NCBI RefSeq assembly: GCF_001956295.1
Contig: NZ_MRTD01000012.1
Coordinates: forward strand, 186,001-250,000
Reading direction: 5' to 3'
DNA: 64,000 nucleotides
Source of the DNA: Paenibacillus sp. FSL A5-0031
Lineage (GTDB): Bacteria; Bacillota; Bacilli; Paenibacillales; Paenibacillaceae
This document shows, piece after piece, positions 18,538 through 26,672 of this stretch (positions are counted from its first letter, which is position 1; every line of letters begins with the position of its first letter). Position numbers and translations under genes: made by a program. A model generated the notes under the pieces. That model was not told the DNA's origin. It did no database searches and saw only the letters and a list, made by a program, of their open reading frames with translations.

Positions 18538-18563
18538 AAACCTACCTTTATGGTAGGTTTTTC
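18538..18563 (+). terminator. Terminator after the flagellin gene
   Basis: AAACCTACC-tttat-GGTAGGTTT followed by TT. Confidence 0.85.
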
Positions 18564-18640
18564 ATGTTGTTAGGGCATCTACATTTTCGCTATTGGTTGT
18601 GGATTGGTTAAATGGCTGCCGCATGGCAGGAGGATTGCTT

Positions 18641-18973
18641 TTAAGAGGATAAGGCATGGAAGAGCAGCAGTGAAAATAGTTTTCGCATGGATCGAGCGCC
18701 AATTTTGTTCATTAGATTTGATAGATGATTTTTGACCGTCTTTTCACTGATCACGCATTTTTCGGAGATCTCGCGATTAGTAAAACCATAAACAACGGAA
18801 AGGATGAGAATTTCTGATTCACGCTGTGTCAGCCGATAACGAGTTGCAAAACTTTGCATAACAAAATCTAATCTTCGAATTAGAAAATCGCTAACATCTT
18901 CATTTTCTATATCGTACATATTTTTAAATATCGCTTCATGTGACGGTTTCTTCACTTCATAGGAGAGTTTCAC
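18641..18973 (-). CDS. Short LuxR-type HTH regulator
   Basis: 110 residues. The C-terminal two-thirds is a GerE/LuxR HTH: YRLTQRESEILILSVVYGFTNREISEKCVISEKTVKNHLSNLMNKIGA. There is no receiver or ligand domain, only about 40 N-terminal residues. Its GTG start overlaps the stop of the upstream 49-residue membrane protein (GTGA), which implies translational coupling and suggests the membrane peptide may sequester or control it. It converges on the flagellin gene. Confidence 0.85.
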   Translation of the reverse strand: MKLSYEVKKPSHEAIFKNMYDIENEDVSDFLIRRLDFVMQSFATRYRLTQRESEILILSVVYGFTNREISEKCVISEKTVKNHLSNLMNKIGARSMRKLFSLLLFHALSS

Positions 18974-19119
18974 TGTTTATGCTTACCTTCTAGCATTAAG
19001 CGGATTGAGAAAAACACACTTAAAATGAGAAGCAAACAACCGATTGCGTTCCATACGATCAAAAGCATTTCTACAAGTCTCCCTTGAACTTTTTTACTCT
19101 CACCTGCAGAAAAAAACAT
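18970..19119 (-). CDS. 49-residue membrane protein coupled to the LuxR gene
   Basis: On the minus strand ATG 19119, preceded by AGGAG, opens a 49-codon frame: a basic N-terminal segment (ESKKVQGR), one strong membrane helix (VWNAIGCLLLILSVFF) and a basic tail ending GKHKQ. The TGA stop overlaps the GTG of the LuxR gene by the GTGA arrangement. I do not recognise the family. Ribosome site, hydrophobic helix and coupling together support a real gene; a role as membrane partner of the regulator is inference. Confidence 0.65.
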   Translation of the reverse strand: MFFSAGESKKVQGRLVEMLLIVWNAIGCLLLILSVFFSIRLMLEGKHKQ

Positions 19120-19243
19120 AGCCACTCCTAATTGTTTATCCAACTTTTCTCATTATAAATAATACGAAAGGCTTATTCTAGATGAAGAAGATCATTAGAA
19201 AATCGCTTTTTCGTCATTTTTCGACTGCTTTTACCTCGAACAT

Positions 19244-19257
19244 ATGACTTAAGTCAT
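19244..19257. promoter_or_regulatory. 14-bp perfect palindrome upstream of the two-component genes
   Basis: ATGACTTAAGTCAT is self-complementary and lies about 50 bp before the kinase start, next to a TATGAT (19261) that could be a -10 box. NarL-type regulators often autoregulate through such palindromes. Confidence 0.45.
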
Positions 19258-19308
19258 GTATATGATAAAATAAATAGTAAATCTATCATCCCACTCGGGG
19301 GCATGACT

Positions 19309-20457
19309 ATGGATGTACAATTAAATAACAAAATGACTCACATCTTGTTCATCATTGTGATAGGAGCGACGATTTGCTTATTGTTGCATACGAGCAAGCT
19401 ATCTGCTTTACTTTTATTACTGGTATGTACGTATATAATGATCGTCTTCATTCGAAATTACATCCTAAAGATTAACCTAGAAGGATGGATAGGCATATTG
19501 AGCTTATCTATTCAATTAATCTTGGCATCTGTTATAACAATAGGGTCGGACAGCTTTTTTGCACAAATTTATATTTTAATTCTCGTTGGAGAATTTAGTT
19601 TTTATCACAGCAGAAACCTTTCGATTCTCTTTACTACGGTGAGCTATCTCAGTTTTGTACTAGGACTTTTGGTTTATCGCCAATTCCCGCCCTTTAAAGA
19701 AATAGCTTATATGTTGCCTCGTATCATCGACTACTTTGCAATTTTTGGGATAAGCCTCCTTGCAAAAATTGCTTTTCAGCAAAAGAATCAGCTGGCCAAA
19801 GACAATGAACAGCTGCGAATCGCATCCATTGAGTTAGCAAAGAAAACACAATTACAAGAGCGGACTAGAATATCCCGTGAAATTCATGATTCCGTTGGAC
19901 ATACGTTGACATCAGCGTTAGCCGGCCTGCAAACAGCAGCACATGCGATTGAGAAAAACAATTATGCGATTGCAAAAGATATGATCAATAGAACGAAAGA
20001 ATATATTCACAATGGTTTGGATGATGTGCGAAGCTCAGTACAGCTGCTGCATGAAAATGTTCTAGATCAACCTTTTATACCTGAGCTTATTAAGCTGATC
20101 GATGAAACGAAGAGACAAACTCAGGTGGAAATTACATGCGAGATTGATGCCACATTGCCTGAACTGCTGCCAATAGTCGAAATAACGATTTATCGGGCAT
20201 TGCAAGAAGGCCTTACTAATGGAATTCGGCATGGTTGCAGTACCCATTTTGAGTTTTCGCTAACTCATCGTGATGGGCAGATCCGGTTTATTTTATCTAA
20301 TAATGGAAAAGTTCCTTCGCAATTTGTTCATGGTTTTGGTTTGAAAGCGATGAATGAGAGAGTAAAGGAAATTGGCGGAGAATTAACGATTTTGAACGAG
20401 CGTGCTGCCGATGGTGTAGCACTAGACATAAGAATACCTATTCAGACGAAACGATAG
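19309..20457 (+). CDS. Sensor histidine kinase, HisKA_3 (DesK/NarX-like)
   Basis: 382 residues. The N-terminal 150 residues form about five or six membrane helices with almost no extracytoplasmic loop, suggesting a membrane-state sensor. Then comes a dimerisation helix with RTRISREIHDSVGHTLTSALAGLQ, whose His is the phosphoacceptor. The HATPase domain has ALQEGLTNGIRHG and HGFGLKAMNERVKEIGG. I prefer ATG 19309, 7 bases after CGGGGG, over ATG 19303. It is paired with the regulator 15 bp downstream. No obvious target gene is adjacent on the same strand. Confidence 0.92.
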   Translation: MDVQLNNKMTHILFIIVIGATICLLLHTSKLSALLLLLVCTYIMIVFIRNYILKINLEGWIGILSLSIQLILASVITIGSDSFFAQIYILILVGEFSFYHSRNLSILFTTVSYLSFVLGLLVYRQFPPFKEIAYMLPRIIDYFAIFGISLLAKIAFQQKNQLAKDNEQLRIASIELAKKTQLQERTRISREIHDSVGHTLTSALAGLQTAAHAIEKNNYAIAKDMINRTKEYIHNGLDDVRSSVQLLHENVLDQPFIPELIKLIDETKRQTQVEITCEIDATLPELLPIVEITIYRALQEGLTNGIRHGCSTHFEFSLTHRDGQIRFILSNNGKVPSQFVHGFGLKAMNERVKEIGGELTILNERAADGVALDIRIPIQTKR

Positions 20458-20472
20458 AGCGGAGGGAGCAAA

Positions 20473-21183
20473 TTGTCTAAAAGAACGATTGTGATAGCAG
20501 ACGATCAGCCCTTAATTCGCGATGGTTTGGCAGCTATTCTAAGTATGGAGGAAGAATATTTAGTTGCAGCTACAACGGGTGATGGGTTGGCAACGATAGC
20601 GCAAGTACGATTGCACCGTCCTGAACTGGTTTTGATGGACATCCATATGCCGAAGTTGGATGGTTTGGAAGCAACAAAACGAATCAAAACGGAGTTTCCG
20701 GATACGAAAGTGCTCGTTCTGACAACGTTCGAGGATGAAGAATACATATGGGAAGCGATTCGGCATGGAGCTAACGGTTTTTTAGTTAAAGGGGTTGAGA
20801 CTAAGAAACTTCTCTCTACGATTCAGGATTGTTTAGAAGGAAGAATCAATTATCCCAGTCGGATTCAGAAACGTCTTGTACAGGCTCTAAACTTACCAGA
20901 ACAGCTTGAACAAGGATCATCCCAAGGAATTTCCGAGTCTTATTCAATCGAACGGCCTGATGACATGCTGAATGGTCTTTCTGCACAGGAACGAAATATT
21001 GTAATGCAATTGAAACTAGGGAAGTCGAATCAAGCTATCGCTTCTGAATTGTTTTTAACGACCGGTACAGTAAAAAATTATTTGAGTGCGATTTACAAAA
21101 AACTGAAGGTTTCCAGCCGAACGGAAGCTATTGCATATCTTCATCATTCTTCGGGAACAACATCACCCCCGAGTTCTACATAG
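20473..21183 (+). CDS. Response regulator, NarL/FixJ family
   Basis: 236 residues. The REC domain has VIADDQPLIRDGL, phosphoacceptor Asp in LVLMDIHMPKLDG, and Lys in GFLVKGVETKKLL. The C-terminal LuxR HTH has LSAQERNIVMQLKLGKSNQAIASEL and TGTVKNYLSAIYKKL. Start TTG 20473 follows GGAGGGAG. It is the partner of the preceding kinase. Confidence 0.93.
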   Translation: MSKRTIVIADDQPLIRDGLAAILSMEEEYLVAATTGDGLATIAQVRLHRPELVLMDIHMPKLDGLEATKRIKTEFPDTKVLVLTTFEDEEYIWEAIRHGANGFLVKGVETKKLLSTIQDCLEGRINYPSRIQKRLVQALNLPEQLEQGSSQGISESYSIERPDDMLNGLSAQERNIVMQLKLGKSNQAIASELFLTTGTVKNYLSAIYKKLKVSSRTEAIAYLHHSSGTTSPPSST

Positions 21184-21193
21184 TCGATTGCCG

Positions 21194-21234
21194 AAAAAGC
21201 TGATTTTGGGATAGCCCGAAGCCAGCTTTTTTTG
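21194..21234 (+). terminator. Terminator after the two-component pair
   Basis: AAAAAGCTG pairs with CAGCTTTTT around a 20-base loop, followed by a T-run. Confidence 0.75.
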
Positions 21235-21280
21235 CGTAGTCGTACGAAGTATTTTATGATGCGGCGCTATGCTTATTTGT

Positions 21281-21607
21281 TTAGTTTTTTTCGAAACCAT
21301 AATCCCGTTCGACCTTGCAAACTCTTGTTTTATAGCTGCTATACCAATCTGCTATTCCTTGTTGCTGTGCGACCAAATGCCGTTCATTTTGTTTCCATTT
21401 TTGTATCGCTTCAAGGGATTCCCAATAAGAAACGGTAATGCCTAGCCCTTCTCTCACACTTTCTACACCAAGATAACCCGGTTGAACGGAAGCAAGCTTC
21501 ACCATTTCATCCGCCATTTCCTTATATTGGTTCTCAATTGCTGTTCGTTCTGATGTAAATATGACTGCATAATAAGGCGGTTGTGGTGTTTTCGCAATTT
21601 CACTCAT
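21281..21607 (-). CDS. Antibiotic biosynthesis monooxygenase (ABM) family protein
   Basis: 108-residue ferredoxin-like fold protein: YYAVIFTSERTAIENQYKEMADEMVKLA, then QPGYLGVESVREGLGITVSYWESLEAIQKWKQ and H-L-V-A. This order is typical of ABM-domain proteins related to YgiN/HmoA-type monooxygenases and heme-associated proteins. AAGGAGG precedes the start. It is a single-gene unit. Substrate unknown. Confidence 0.88.
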   Translation of the reverse strand: MSEIAKTPQPPYYAVIFTSERTAIENQYKEMADEMVKLASVQPGYLGVESVREGLGITVSYWESLEAIQKWKQNERHLVAQQQGIADWYSSYKTRVCKVERDYGFEKN

Positions 21608-21712
21608 GATTTGCCTCCTTGAATATGTTCCTATAAAGTTTAAAGAAAATAATTATACAGTTGTTCGCATTGAAAATAAACAATAGGATGAGCAGAAACC
21701 AATATGTGTATT

Positions 21713-21740
21713 TTGAAAAACATAACGGTTGTGCTATCAT
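21713..21740 (+). promoter_or_regulatory. Candidate sigma-A promoter of the alanine symporter gene
   Basis: TTGAAA (21713-21718), a 16-bp spacer, and TATCAT (21735-21740). This leaves a 5' leader of about 160 bases before ATG 21908, in which I see no recognisable riboswitch. Confidence 0.45.
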
Positions 21741-21907
21741 AGTTTCTTCCGAATATTAGATTGATGGTAGCAAAAGGTTACATATTTCCTACACAAATGA
21801 GTATTCGAGCAAACACATCAATAGATGAAATTACATTGTTATTAATTCCTTGCCTTGGGAAGTATAACTATGAATGGATTCTTAGAACGACATCGAGAGG
21901 GTAACAA

Positions 21908-23302
21908 ATGGAGCAGATGATTCAAGATTTAATTGGTATTGTGAATGACTTTTTATGGTCGAAGCTGTTGATTGTTATGCTTATTGCAATTGGCCTTTAC
22001 TTCACCCTGCGGTCAAATGTACTGCAATTGCGTATGTTAAAGGAAATGTTCCGTCTGCTGTTTGAGTCCACAAGCGGCCCGCGCGGCAGCATTTCACCAT
22101 TTCAGGCGTTTTGCATTAGTATGGCAGCTCGTGTAGGAACAGGGAATATTACCGGAATCGCTATCGCGATTGCGTTAGGTGGACCAGGGGCTGTGTTCTG
22201 GATGTGGATCATCGCCATTATTGGTTCAGCCTCGAGCTTCGTAGAAAGTACGCTTGCTCAGGTTTACAAGATTAAGGACGGTGAGAGCTTCCGCGGAGGC
22301 CCCGCATATTATATGCAAGCGGGTTTAAAGAAGCGGTGGATGGGCGCCTTATTTGCGATTTTAATTACGTTGTCCTTCGGACTCGTATTTAATGCTGTAC
22401 AGTCGAACACGATTACGATTGCTTTTGAGAACTCTTTTGGCACGAATCGACTGGCAGTGGGATTAATAATGACAGCGATATTTGCTGTTATCATAATTGG
22501 CGGTGTTAAGCGGATCGCCAAGCTATCCGAATATATTGTGGTTGTGCTGGCAGTTTTGTATATTGGGGTTGCTCTTACGATTGTTGTGATAAATATTGCA
22601 GATATGCCGGCAGTGCTTGCTTTAATTGTGAAAAATGCGTTCGGAATAGAACAAGTAGCCGGCGGCTCACTTGGCGCAGCGCTTATGCATGGCGTAAAAC
22701 GCGGTTTATTTTCTAACGAAGCAGGGATGGGCAGTGCTCCCAATGCTGCAGCTACTGCAACGACCAGTCATCCGGCAAAGCAAGGCTTGATCCAAGCGCT
22801 TGGTGTTCTGTTTGACACCTTAGTCATTTGTACGAGTACAGCCTTTATTATTTTGCTGTCAGGCGTGTATGAACAGCAGGGACTAGGCGGAATTGAACTC
22901 ACGCAAGCAGCTCTTAGCGTACATATGGGTTCATGGGCCTCGGGCTTCCTAGCGATCATGGTTTTTTTGTTCGCGTTCAGCACATTGATGGGCAATTATT
23001 ATTATGGGGAAACGAATATTGAGTTTCTCAACACTAGTAAAGTCTGGTTATGGTTGTACCGTATTTGTGTGCTGGCGATGGTCATTTTCGGGTCGGTTGC
23101 CAAAGTGCAGCTTGTCTGGGATTTAGCAGATTTGTTCATGGGACTGATGGTGGTGGTCAATCTTATCGCCATTACTCTTTTATCACGAATCGCCTTTGAT
23201 GTGCTGCGTAATTATATGAAGCAGAAGAAGGCAGGGCGTGATCCGAAATTTGTGAAGAGCAGCATCAAAGGTTTGGAAGACGTGGAATGCTGGGATGACT
23301 GA
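21908..23302 (+). CDS. Sodium/alanine symporter, AGCS family
   Basis: 464 residues with about ten membrane helices. Signature stretches include SISMAARVGTGNITGIAIAIALGGPGA-like sequence near residue 75-100, GGPAYYMQAGL, GVKRGLFSNEAGMGSAPNAAATA and GNYYYGETN. These motifs form the alanine and sodium sites in AGCS transporters. It would import alanine or glycine with Na+. GAGAGGGTAAC precedes ATG 21908. Monocistronic, with a terminator downstream. Confidence 0.95.
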   Translation: MEQMIQDLIGIVNDFLWSKLLIVMLIAIGLYFTLRSNVLQLRMLKEMFRLLFESTSGPRGSISPFQAFCISMAARVGTGNITGIAIAIALGGPGAVFWMWIIAIIGSASSFVESTLAQVYKIKDGESFRGGPAYYMQAGLKKRWMGALFAILITLSFGLVFNAVQSNTITIAFENSFGTNRLAVGLIMTAIFAVIIIGGVKRIAKLSEYIVVVLAVLYIGVALTIVVINIADMPAVLALIVKNAFGIEQVAGGSLGAALMHGVKRGLFSNEAGMGSAPNAAATATTSHPAKQGLIQALGVLFDTLVICTSTAFIILLSGVYEQQGLGGIELTQAALSVHMGSWASGFLAIMVFLFAFSTLMGNYYYGETNIEFLNTSKVWLWLYRICVLAMVIFGSVAKVQLVWDLADLFMGLMVVVNLIAITLLSRIAFDVLRNYMKQKKAGRDPKFVKSSIKGLEDVECWDD

Positions 23303-23330
23303 GACCCGCAAGTGATGCACAAAGATAAAA

Positions 23331-23382
23331 AAAAGGAGTGTCCTACAGGTCAGAAGTAATGACTTGTAGGGCACTCCTTTTT
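23331..23382. terminator. Bidirectional terminator between the symporter and methyltransferase genes
   Basis: A long stem, AAAAGGAGTG-TCCTACA..TGTAGGG-CACTCCTTTT, with A-run and T-run on opposite sides, between convergent genes. Confidence 0.85.
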
Positions 23383-23402
23383 GTATTTATGGTCATCATC
23401 AA

Positions 23403-24026
23403 TCACTTTTCTCTTTGCAATATGATGAAGCTCGCTGATGATAAATGCTTATGTTTTTGTTCGATAATACGTTCAACTTTGTAGTTGCTATAGGCTCTCA
23501 AATGATTCAAAATATCCCGATCTCGAATCGTCGGCACGACGTTTGGCTCGTCTGCGCTAGTAATTCGCGTATATAAAATGACATACTCCGCCTTACATGA
23601 GAAAATGTCGTTCAACGTTTTGTTGAAATCATGGTCATCCGTAATATGGTAAAGAACGTCTAAGCAAACGACGAGCTCGCATGTTAGATAACCATGGTTA
23701 ACGAAGTGTCGAGGGTTGTAGGCGAGAAAGCTTTTGGAGCGATCACCGGCAAATCTTTGCGCGCAAATATCGATGGAGGAATTGGCTACGTCCAAACCTA
23801 AATACTGTTCATAGCTCATTAACGATATTTGGTTTCCATCCCCGCATCCGAATTCGATTACCTTTTGAATCCCGTGTTCACTTATAAAAGAATTGATTAC
23901 CTCCGCTTTAAAGTCCGCCAGCACACCGTAAGAGCCGCTGCCTGATGTGCCGCCTTGGGAGTAATTGTTGTCCCAATACGTTTTATAGTCAAATGGCGTC
24001 TTTTGTTCTTCGGTCATGTTGATCAT
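23403..24026 (-). CDS. Class I SAM-dependent methyltransferase
   Basis: 207 residues. Motif I VIEFGCGDGNQ binds SAM; YLGLDVANSSIDIC is motif II (acidic ribose ligand) and CELVVCLDVLYHI corresponds to motif IV. The N-terminus has DYKTYWDNNYSQGG, as in small stand-alone methyltransferases. AAGGAGG lies 3 bases before ATG 24026 and 12 before ATG 24017, so the start is uncertain. The substrate is unknown. Confidence 0.88.
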   Translation of the reverse strand: MINMTEEQKTPFDYKTYWDNNYSQGGTSGSGSYGVLADFKAEVINSFISEHGIQKVIEFGCGDGNQISLMSYEQYLGLDVANSSIDICAQRFAGDRSKSFLAYNPRHFVNHGYLTCELVVCLDVLYHITDDHDFNKTLNDIFSCKAEYVILYTRITSADEPNVVPTIRDRDILNHLRAYSNYKVERIIEQKHKHLSSASFIILQREK

Positions 24027-24150
24027 TAGCCTCCTTTTATTTCATCCATTTCCTTGGCATCCACCATTATATGTATAACAGCTTTTAAGTGAACCGAAGC
24101 CAAGTCCTTATCATAGAAAACAACAAAATACTCTAAAAAATAATAAGGCC

Positions 24151-24191
24151 AACAACTAAAAAGTGTTTTTAGTTGTTATTAGTTGTTTTTA
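24151..24191. repeat. Perfect 12-bp inverted repeat plus extra half-site
   Basis: AACAACTAAAAA-gtg-TTTTTAGTTGTT is perfect; a third copy of the half-site TTAGTTGTT follows at 24179-24187. It lies immediately upstream of a strong promoter, so a protein-binding operator is as likely as a terminator-like hairpin. Confidence 0.65.
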
Positions 24192-24193
24192 TG

Positions 24194-24222
24194 TTGACTT
24201 TGTAAAGGTTGGTGAGTATGAT
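24194..24222 (+). promoter_or_regulatory. Strong sigma-A promoter of the phosphodiesterase gene
   Basis: TTGACT (24194-24199), 17-bp spacer, TATGAT (24217-24222); transcription would start near 24229, about 60 bases before the gene. Confidence 0.75.
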
Positions 24223-24287
24223 AAACATGGAAATCATGAGTTGGATTGGGGCAGCATTTAATTCATATAGAAGAGGAGAAATGATGA

Positions 24288-25103
24288 ATGGAGAAAATAG
24301 CACGGGTGTTCATTATAGGCTGGGATGGAGCAGGGAATTTTGTGAAAGATGCGCATACACCTCATTTGGATCGATTAATTCGTACAGGTACATTCACATT
24401 TGACGCTCAAACGGTCTCACCAACGATTAGTGCGCAATGCTGGGGATCGCTTCTTCACGGAGTAAGCCCTGAAAAACATGGCCTTACGAATGATATCGCC
24501 AGTGAACATACGTTTCCCGAGCAATCGCAATATCCTTCGATTTTCCGAATTGTAAGGGATAGTATTCCAGATGCCAAAATGGCGGCTTTCAGCGTTTGGA
24601 ATCCAATTAACGATGGTATTATCGAATCGACGATTGGTGTACATAAAGTATCGATGAATGACCGTGAGCTTTCGCTTGCGGCCGCTGAATATATTAAGGG
24701 AAATCCCGATGTGTTGCTGATGTTTATCGGCTTAGACTTACCCGATGGAGCGGGGCACCAGCATGGATTCAATACACCTGAACAACTGCTTGCTATAGAA
24801 GAGACGGATGAAAGTACAGGAATCATATTACAAGCCATTGAAGAGAAGGGACTTCTGAGGGACAGCTTGATTATTGTCGTTTCCGATCATGGGGGTGGCG
24901 GGGAACAGGCTTATCAGCATGGCAGTGATCACCCACTGGACAAAACGATCTTCTGGGGCTGTGCTGGCCCTGGAATTAAGCATAATGCCACGCTTCAAGG
25001 TGAGCTCATGATTACAGATACGGCGGCAGTTGTTCTCCACGCACTAGGGCTGAATGCAAGAAGCTGGGATGCCAAGCTGCCTGAAGGCCTTTTTAATCCT
25101 TGA
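24288..25103 (+). CDS. Alkaline-phosphatase-superfamily phosphodiesterase / nucleotide pyrophosphatase-like
   Basis: 271 residues. Metal and nucleophile motifs of the type I phosphodiesterase family are visible: IIGWDGAG (first metal Asp), VSPTISAQCWGSLLHG with the nucleophilic Thr, GLDLPDGAGHQHG, and VVSDHGGGG with the Asp-His pair. GAGGAG lies 9 bases before ATG 24288. There is no signal peptide, so it is cytoplasmic, unlike many secreted NPPs. Substrate unknown. It has its own promoter with an operator-like repeat. Confidence 0.88.
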   Translation: MEKIARVFIIGWDGAGNFVKDAHTPHLDRLIRTGTFTFDAQTVSPTISAQCWGSLLHGVSPEKHGLTNDIASEHTFPEQSQYPSIFRIVRDSIPDAKMAAFSVWNPINDGIIESTIGVHKVSMNDRELSLAAAEYIKGNPDVLLMFIGLDLPDGAGHQHGFNTPEQLLAIEETDESTGIILQAIEEKGLLRDSLIIVVSDHGGGGEQAYQHGSDHPLDKTIFWGCAGPGIKHNATLQGELMITDTAAVVLHALGLNARSWDAKLPEGLFNP

Positions 25104-25136
25104 TCTGTTTTATTCAAAAGCTGAGCTTACCCAATA

Positions 25137-25175
25137 AACAGCGCGTCCTTAACTAAGGAATGTGCTGTTTTTTTG
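25137..25175 (+). terminator. Terminator after the phosphodiesterase gene
   Basis: AACAGC...GCTGTT outer stem and TCCTTA/TAAGGA inner stem, followed by TTTTTT. Confidence 0.8.
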
Positions 25176-25218
25176 TAGACATAGACAAACCATTACTAAA
25201 TTCGTGATCAAAGATGAG

Positions 25219-25236
25219 CTATTTTCGCTAAAATAG
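25219..25236. repeat. Small palindrome CTATTTT-cgct-AAAATAG
   Basis: Perfect 7-bp arms in the 340-bp gap before glgC. The same core (CTATTTT ... AAAATAG) forms the inverted repeat at 29762-29799, so both may be copies of a dispersed intergenic element; two instances are too few to be sure. Confidence 0.35.
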
Positions 25237-25342
25237 GTGGCTTTGCGAGTGAATCTGACAACATAAACAGGGGCATACAATCTGCACATTAGTACTGCGA
25301 AAATTGCAAAAATAAGTCATTTAAAATAATAATTAACTGCTG

Positions 25343-25371
25343 TTGACTTCCTTCTAACGAGGAGGTAATAT
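25343..25371 (+). promoter_or_regulatory. glgCD promoter
   Basis: TTGACT (25343-25348), 17-bp spacer, TAATAT (25366-25371). The predicted start near 25379 leaves a leader of about 130 bases. Confidence 0.65.
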
Positions 25372-25385
25372 AATTTTTACAACAT

Positions 25386-25399
25386 TGTATACGCTTACA
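25386..25399. promoter_or_regulatory. cre-like CcpA operator in the glgCD leader
   Basis: TGTATACGCTTACA agrees with the cre consensus TGWAANCGNTNWCA at all but one position and begins a few bases after the predicted transcription start, a position where CcpA binding represses. It implies carbon-catabolite control of glycogen synthesis genes. Confidence 0.6.
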
Positions 25400-25512
25400 T
25401 TTTAAACAAATTTGTGAATACATATAGTAAGGAGGAGGTGTGTTTATAATTATCAGAAAATTCAAACAACATTTTGAAGTATCTAATTTTTTAACGATGG
25501 GGAGTGAGCCGA

Positions 25513-26661
25513 ATGCAAAAAAAAGAATGTGTAGCGATGCTGCTTGCAGGCGGTGAAGGAAAAAGATTAAGCCATCTCACGTCTAAGCTAGCAAAGCCAG
25601 CTGTGCCTTTCGGCGGTAAATATCGGATCATCGATTTCACGTTAAGCAATTGCAGCAACTCAGGTATTCATACGGTTGGGGTACTGACTCAGTATCAACC
25701 GATGGTACTGAACGCTTACATAGGGATAGGCAGCTCATGGGATTTGGATCGGAAAAATGGCGGGGTTACCGTGCTTCCTCCATTTATGGAGCAACGAGGC
25801 GGCAGCTGGTATAAGGGGACGGCGCATGCGATCTATCAAAATATTCATTATCTCGAACAATATGATCCTGAATATGTTTTAGTTATTTCCGGTGATCACG
25901 TATACAAAATGGATTACTCCCTCATGCTCGAGCAGCACAAGGCAAGGAAAGCGGATGCTACGATCGCCGTAATTGAAGTCCCATTACATGAAGCAAGCCG
26001 ATTCGGCATTATGGATGTGGATCATGAAGACCGAATTATTGAATTTGAGGAAAAACCGAAGCTGCCCAAAAATAATCTCGCCTCCATGGGCATATATATT
26101 TTTACTTGGGATGTATTAAAAAAGAAACTAATTGCAGATGCGCAGGACCCTGGATCAAGCAATGACTTTGGCAAAGACATTATTCCATCGATGCTCTACA
26201 GCAGCCATTCTATTTTTGCCTATCGTTTTAGCGGCTATTGGAAGGATGTTGGCACCGTTGAAAGCCTGTGGGAAGCACATATGGACCTTCTTCTTGAAAA
26301 TCCACCGTTTACGCTTCATGATGCGAAGTGGCGAATTTACGCTAAAAACCCTAACAAGCCTCCGCATCATATCGCATCTACCGGCAAAGTGACAGGCTCC
26401 TTAGTGAATGAAGGATGTATGGTTTTTGGGGAAGTGGATCATTCCGTACTCTTTTACGGTGTTCATGTTGGTGAAGGCAGTCTCATCAAAGACTCGGTCA
26501 TTATGCCGGACGCAAAAATTGGGAACAATGTCACGATTCATAAAGCGATCATTGGCTCAGGCACTGTCATTCAAGATGGCGCGATTGTAGGCAGTGCGGG
26601 TGATGCGGCTGAAATTACTCTAATCGGTGAAAACATGGTCATTTCTTCTCAATTGATATAG
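25513..26661 (+). CDS. glgC: Glucose-1-phosphate adenylyltransferase catalytic subunit
   Basis: 382 residues making ADP-glucose for glycogen. The nucleotidyltransferase domain shows [39 protein letters not shown] and [10 protein letters not shown]; the C-terminal left-handed beta-helix has [20 protein letters not shown] choose ATG 25513, 7 bases after GGGGAGTG, over the in-frame GTG 25504, which overlaps that site. The next gene is glgD, 11 bp away. glgB, glgA and glgP, often in the same operon in Bacillus, are not here. Confidence 0.95.
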   Translation: MQKKECVAMLLAGGEGKRLSHLTSKLAKPAVPFGGKYRIIDFTLSNCSNSGIHTVGVLTQYQPMVLNAYIGIGSSWDLDRKNGGVTVLPPFMEQRGGSWYKGTAHAIYQNIHYLEQYDPEYVLVISGDHVYKMDYSLMLEQHKARKADATIAVIEVPLHEASRFGIMDVDHEDRIIEFEEKPKLPKNNLASMGIYIFTWDVLKKKLIADAQDPGSSNDFGKDIIPSMLYSSHSIFAYRFSGYWKDVGTVESLWEAHMDLLLENPPFTLHDAKWRIYAKNPNKPPHHIASTGKVTGSLVNEGCMVFGEVDHSVLFYGVHVGEGSLIKDSVIMPDAKIGNNVTIHKAIIGSGTVIQDGAIVGSAGDAAEITLIGENMVISSQLI

Positions 26662-26672
26662 GAGTGAATGCG

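Noticed and set aside
21741-21907. Riboswitch in the leader of the alanine symporter gene
   Set aside because: Leader is long enough, but I could not find a glycine-riboswitch core or a terminator/anti-terminator pair.
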